Source of the DNA: Candidatus Woesearchaeota archaeon
GTDB lineage: Archaea > Nanobdellota > Nanobdellia > SCGC-AAA011-G17 > JACPNG01
Direction: 5' to 3'
Assembly (NCBI GenBank): GCA_018303705.1
Contig: JAGVXQ010000054.1
Coordinates: 1 to 7,708 of the forward strand
DNA: 7,708 bases
Shown here: one piece after another, positions 5,136 to 7,708 of the stretch
Position numbering within the stretch: position 1 is the stretch's first letter
How the letters are laid out: the number at the start of each line of letters is the position of its first letter
Position numbers and translations under genes: made by a program
The notes under the pieces: model-generated
The model's input: only the letters and a program-made list of their open reading frames with translations
What the model was told of the DNA's origin: nothing
The model's database searches: none

Positions 5136-6794
5136 TTAATAGACTATGAAGTTCACGTTCTTCTGGTCGACGTTTCCAGCCAAGTCAGTGGCCCTTATGT
5201 TTAGGTTATGCCCACCAAGACCAAAAGACTTTCTTTTAACATAAGTTGTGCAGTCTCCACACAGCTTTGAATATGTCCCGCCATTATCACTTATCTCAAT
5301 CTCAACGATTTCATTCGAAGCAAGATTGAAATTCACGTAATTGTCGTAAGTTCCGCCCTCTAAAGGATTGTTCACTGTCAAAACAGGCTTTGCTGTATCA
5401 ACATTTATTAGCAAGTTTTTAGAGTCAACAGACCTTACGTAATCGCTTACCTTAAAAGAATAAAATATCTGCTGCCCATTGTAGCTGCTCAAGTCTATGC
5501 CATTAAAAGTGCAGGTCATCTTCTTTCCGCCAGGGCAGTCATTTCTCTTCACAATGTTCTCGTTTCCAGTTGGCCCATAATTCAATTCAACTTCCCTTAA
5601 ATAATTCTCGTCATAAGTTACTGAAAACGCCCCGTTTCCCATGTAATCATTTTTATTAGGCAATGTATTCCTTATCTTCGGATTTTTCGTGTCCTTCAAT
5701 ATGTGCACTTCCCTGTCATAGTTAATTCCGTTGGCATCAATCTTCCTTATGATCAAATCATGTTCCCCTTCTTTTATTGACGTTAGGTTCTTCACATAGC
5801 TCTTGCAGTTTGTGCATAGCTTGTTGAACCTAACACCATCAGTTGAATAATAGAAGCTTGACGCATCAGCTGTGCTCAAATCAAAAGGCACATACCTTGT
5901 CCCATATATTCCATTGTTCTCTGGCCTGTTTATTATGAAAGGAAGCAATGCAAGCCCATTGTTTATTGTTGCCTGGCTTGTCCCTGATGATGTTGTAGAC
6001 ATGGCATCGCTTATCTCAAAGTAATAGCTCAGAACAGAGCCTTGTGCATATGAATTCAAGTTAACCAATGTTTCGCAGCTTTTGTCTGTTCCGCTCTGGC
6101 ATCCAACCAATGGAACAGAATGCCAAGAGCCCTCTGCAGCGCTTTTGTATTTAAACACTGTTGAAACCACATTATTCTCATCATAAATTACAGAAAACTC
6201 ATTCCATGAATTATTTAAATATGATCCGCTTGCAGGCTTTACTTCCTTTATCACAGGGCTTAAGGTATCTATTGTAAAAGTTATTGTCTTGTTTGCCTTG
6301 TTGTTGTTCTGGTCTATCGCCTGCACGTAAAGAGTGTGTGTGCCTTCATTCAAATTATTAGCTTGGTACTGTGCAGAGCTGCATCCAGAGCACATTGTAT
6401 ACAAGGCACTGCTGTCAAGCTTTCTTTTTATGGTGCTTGGTTCATCTATCTGTATTTTTATAAGAATGTCATTTACATTGTAAGCAGTTGGCTGCGGCGA
6501 CACTATTGTTATAGTCGGTGGCTGGAAATCATTTGGGTTTCCATTAGTGCATTGGCATGGCGGTTGCGCCTCTGGTCCCAAGCAATCTTGGTACACATTA
6601 GGGCTTATGCACAGCTTGCAGCAGTCGCTTCCGCATATATCTCCAACCCTTCTTCCATATGCATCCCCCAAGCTTGCTTCACCCTCTGAAGTGCATTCCC
6701 AGTAATCATCCCTGTAATACGCTGCAGCAGAAGCAGCCAATGAAACTATTAAAACCAATAAAACCAACAAAAGCATTTCTTTCTTCATTCTCAT
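5136..6794 (-). CDS. Secreted Cys-rich protein with alternating Ig-like domains
   Basis: Residues 1-25 are a clear signal peptide (MRMKKEMLLLVLLVLIVSLA, then ASAAA). Residues 34-82 hold eight cysteines (34, 54, 58, 59, 62, 71, 80, 82), suggesting disulfides or metal binding. The rest is five Ig-like domains in alternating order. Type A (about 91-177, 285-369, 469-552) begins with a PENNGIYG-like strand and carries one CxxC: C135-C138, C327-C330 and C512-C515. Type B (about 178-284, 370-468) has YDENN/YDENY and a later Cys pair (232/240, 420/428). The A+B unit spans about 190 residues. No membrane anchor or enzyme motif is visible, and the chain ends with the last strand (NVNFIVY). A role as an extracellular adhesion or envelope protein is inferred; I recognise no named family. 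GGAGG 7 bases before ATG supports this start. Confidence 0.85.
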   Translation of the reverse strand: MRMKKEMLLLVLLVLIVSLAASAAAYYRDDYWECTSEGEASLGDAYGRRVGDICGSDCCKLCISPNVYQDCLGPEAQPPCQCTNGNPNDFQPPTITIVSPQPTAYNVNDILIKIQIDEPSTIKRKLDSSALYTMCSGCSSAQYQANNLNEGTHTLYVQAIDQNNNKANKTITFTIDTLSPVIKEVKPASGSYLNNSWNEFSVIYDENNVVSTVFKYKSAAEGSWHSVPLVGCQSGTDKSCETLVNLNSYAQGSVLSYYFEISDAMSTTSSGTSQATINNGLALLPFIINRPENNGIYGTRYVPFDLSTADASSFYYSTDGVRFNKLCTNCKSYVKNLTSIKEGEHDLIIRKIDANGINYDREVHILKDTKNPKIRNTLPNKNDYMGNGAFSVTYDENYLREVELNYGPTGNENIVKRNDCPGGKKMTCTFNGIDLSSYNGQQIFYSFKVSDYVRSVDSKNLLINVDTAKPVLTVNNPLEGGTYDNYVNFNLASNEIVEIEISDNGGTYSKLCGDCTTYVKRKSFGLGGHNLNIRATDLAGNVDQKNVNFIVY

Positions 6795-6801
6795 TACACA
6801 G

Positions 6802-6806
6802 CCTCC
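6802..6806 (-). promoter_or_regulatory. Ribosome binding site GGAGG
   Basis: TTTGGAGGCTGTGTA precedes the ATG at 6794 with 7 bases between GGAGG and the start. The next ATG, two codons on, would be 13 bases away, so the first ATG is preferred. Confidence 0.75.
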
Positions 6807-6879
6807 AAAAAATATAACCTCACAGTATAAACAGAATCACCCTTTTTTCTTTTTAACCTCATTTGCTAGTTTATCTGCC

Positions 6880-6887
6880 TATATAAA
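6880..6887 (-). promoter_or_regulatory. TATA box for the Ig-array gene
   Basis: TTTATATA on the minus strand lies about 90 bases upstream of the ATG at 6794, giving a leader of roughly 65 bases. A second TATA-like CATATATAATTTG at about 6897-6909 lies some 20 bases further upstream and could be an alternative. The leader length is similar to that of the anchored Ig-like gene (TATA at 3260-3269). Confidence 0.45.
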
Positions 6888-6969
6888 CATTATTGACAAA
6901 TTATATATGCTTTTTATAATATCTAATGAAATCCCTTCTTTTACCTTATTCTGGAAGTAAAACTTTTTC

Positions 6970-7004
6970 AAAAAAATAAAAAAAGAAAGGAAGTTTCCTT
7001 CCTT
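6970..7004 (-). terminator. Hairpin plus poly-T terminator
   Basis: AAGGAAG-GAAA-CTTCCTT (7004 down to 6987) forms a perfect 7-bp stem closed by a GAAA tetraloop, starting within the TAA stop codon. It is followed by TC, T7, A and T7 (6970-6984). The form is that of a classic factor-independent terminator and separates this gene from the next one. Confidence 0.8.
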
Positions 7005-7708
7005 AGATGGCTTCTCCCCAGAAGAATATGCTGCCGGTATCAAAGTTCCCTGCGCATGGCTCTGGCAGCAGCAACCTGAAGGTTATTGACAAGTCAGCAC
7101 CAGGACTTAAAACATTTCCGGCAAAGTAATTCTTTGTACCCAAGGTTATTATATCGCCAAGACCCATGCTGCTTATTATTGGGTCTCTGTTGTCATCATC
7201 ACCCGTGTCATATGATATTCCAACATAGCCTTCATCGTCTCTTCTTTGTGTATCTCCTGCTGTGCTGTAAGCACCATTTGTTGCAAAGTAGCATAGGTTG
7301 TCCACGCCATCTCCGCCAGTAGTGCCTTCAACACCAAGGTTGTCATCTGAATCTACAGTATCTATCACACCATCAAAGCTAAAATCTAATATTGAATCGC
7401 ATGCACTCTGATCTGCCCTAACATATGCTGCCGCAGGGTTTGTTGCACCTTCATTGTCATATATCGGAGCTGTGCCAAGATTGTTTAGTCTTAGCCTATT
7501 CGTTACAGGACATTTAGCCCCGCCTGAACCAGAATCATAGAAGTCTGTGCCAGATATCTGCATATCCAATAAGACACCAGAACCTTCATCTGCATTATTT
7601 GTTATAGTCAACGTATCAGAATGCGACATTGAACCTGGATTAACAGGACCAAAATCTACCATACCCTCAACAGCTATTGCTATAACAGGGTTGAAGAACC
7701 AAAACTCA
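7003..7708 (-). CDS. C-terminal part of an acidic surface-type protein, 5' end outside the window
   Basis: The frame stays open to the right edge, adding EFWFFNPVIAIAVEG before the internal Met at 7662, so that Met is not the true start. The visible 234 residues begin with a beta-sandwich-like segment (VDFGPVNPGSMSHSDTLTIT, then LLDMQISGTDFYDSG) of the kind that follows an IAIAV strand in archaeal envelope proteins. An Asp/Gly-rich central part follows (DGVIDTVDSDDNLGVEG, then GDGVDNLC), and the end reads LSITFRLLLPEPCAG and FFWGEAI. Four cysteines are visible (in KCPV, SACDS, NLCYF and EPCAG). The strongly acidic, Lys-poor composition differs from the cytoplasmic proteins at 3709-4928 and suits an exported, perhaps Ca-binding, layer or filament protein. 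I recognise no named family. A strong terminator follows the stop directly, so this is the last gene of its transcript. Confidence 0.7.
   Translation of the reverse strand, partial: EFWFFNPVIAIAVEGMVDFGPVNPGSMSHSDTLTITNNADEGSGVLLDMQISGTDFYDSGSGGAKCPVTNRLRLNNLGTAPIYDNEGATNPAAAYVRADQSACDSILDFSFDGVIDTVDSDDNLGVEGTTGGDGVDNLCYFATNGAYSTAGDTQRRDDEGYVGISYDTGDDDNRDPIISSMGLGDIITLGTKNYFAGNVLSPGADLSITFRLLLPEPCAGNFDTGSIFFWGEAI

Noticed and set aside
3510..5550. Shared peptide KRNDCP in the 74-residue protein and in the Ig-array protein
   Set aside because: The match is six residues with no flanking similarity and different codons; chance is the simplest explanation.
6336..6689. Plus-strand frame of 117 codons opposite the Ig-array gene
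   Set aside because: It lies wholly inside a well-supported minus-strand gene with signal peptide and domain repeats, and its product looks like antisense sequence.
7086..7322. Plus-strand frame of 78 codons opposite the acidic surface protein
   Set aside because: The His/Leu/Cys-rich product is typical of antisense reading of Asp/Gly-rich codons; no start signal.

Overview
The window is AT-rich and every gene I can support lies on the minus strand. It looks like a fragment of an uncultivated archaeal genome, most likely a DPANN-type lineage such as Woesearchaeota or Pacearchaeota. The evidence is TATA-box promoters, GGTGA/GGAGG ribosome binding sites, AGG/AGA arginine and ATA isoleucine codons, Asn/Lys-rich proteins, and several secreted proteins built from Ig-like or cadherin-like domains. 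The lineage is an inference from style, not from a marker gene.

Reading along the minus strand, right to left. (1) 7003-7708: the C-terminal part of an acidic, Cys-containing surface-type protein. It runs off the right edge and ends in a hairpin-plus-poly-T terminator. (2) 5136-6794: a complete secreted 552-residue protein with a Cys-rich N-terminus and five Ig-like domains in an alternating A-B-A-B-A order. (3) 3709-4928: a two-gene unit whose products resemble the AbiEi antitoxin/repressor and the AbiEii-type nucleotidyltransferase toxin. The two genes overlap by ATGA, and a conserved-looking inverted repeat surrounds the TATA box. (4) 3416-3640: a small unrecognised protein. (5) 2482-3180: a short protein with a signal peptide and a C-terminal membrane anchor. 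(6) 1-2546: a large surface protein with a ThuA/glutamine-amidotransferase-like domain, a MopE-like DGIDQNC motif, cadherin-like domains, a lamin-tail domain, an Ig-like domain and further cadherin-like repeats. It leaves the window at the left edge.

The reading frame breaks twice in regions 5-6, each time by +1. At about 1883-1886, removing one G from a GGGG run would join the ThuA-like domain to the rest of the surface protein. At about 2540, the anchor of the 2482-3180 gene runs out of frame into what looks like the tail of the next gene's signal peptide. In these frames the only CGA arginine codons I found sit in the short tails after the breaks, which supports the view that those tails are not genuine coding sequence. 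The cause may be sequencing or assembly error, or real gene decay.

Functionally the window joins a cell-envelope/adhesion gene neighbourhood with one stress or defence toxin-antitoxin module. The most attractive candidate system is that AbiE-like pair with its operator. No rRNA, tRNA, CRISPR array, IS element or origin was seen. The three gene-free gaps (3181-3415, 4929-5135, 6795-7002) are all under 300 bases and hold promoters, operators and terminators, listed separately.
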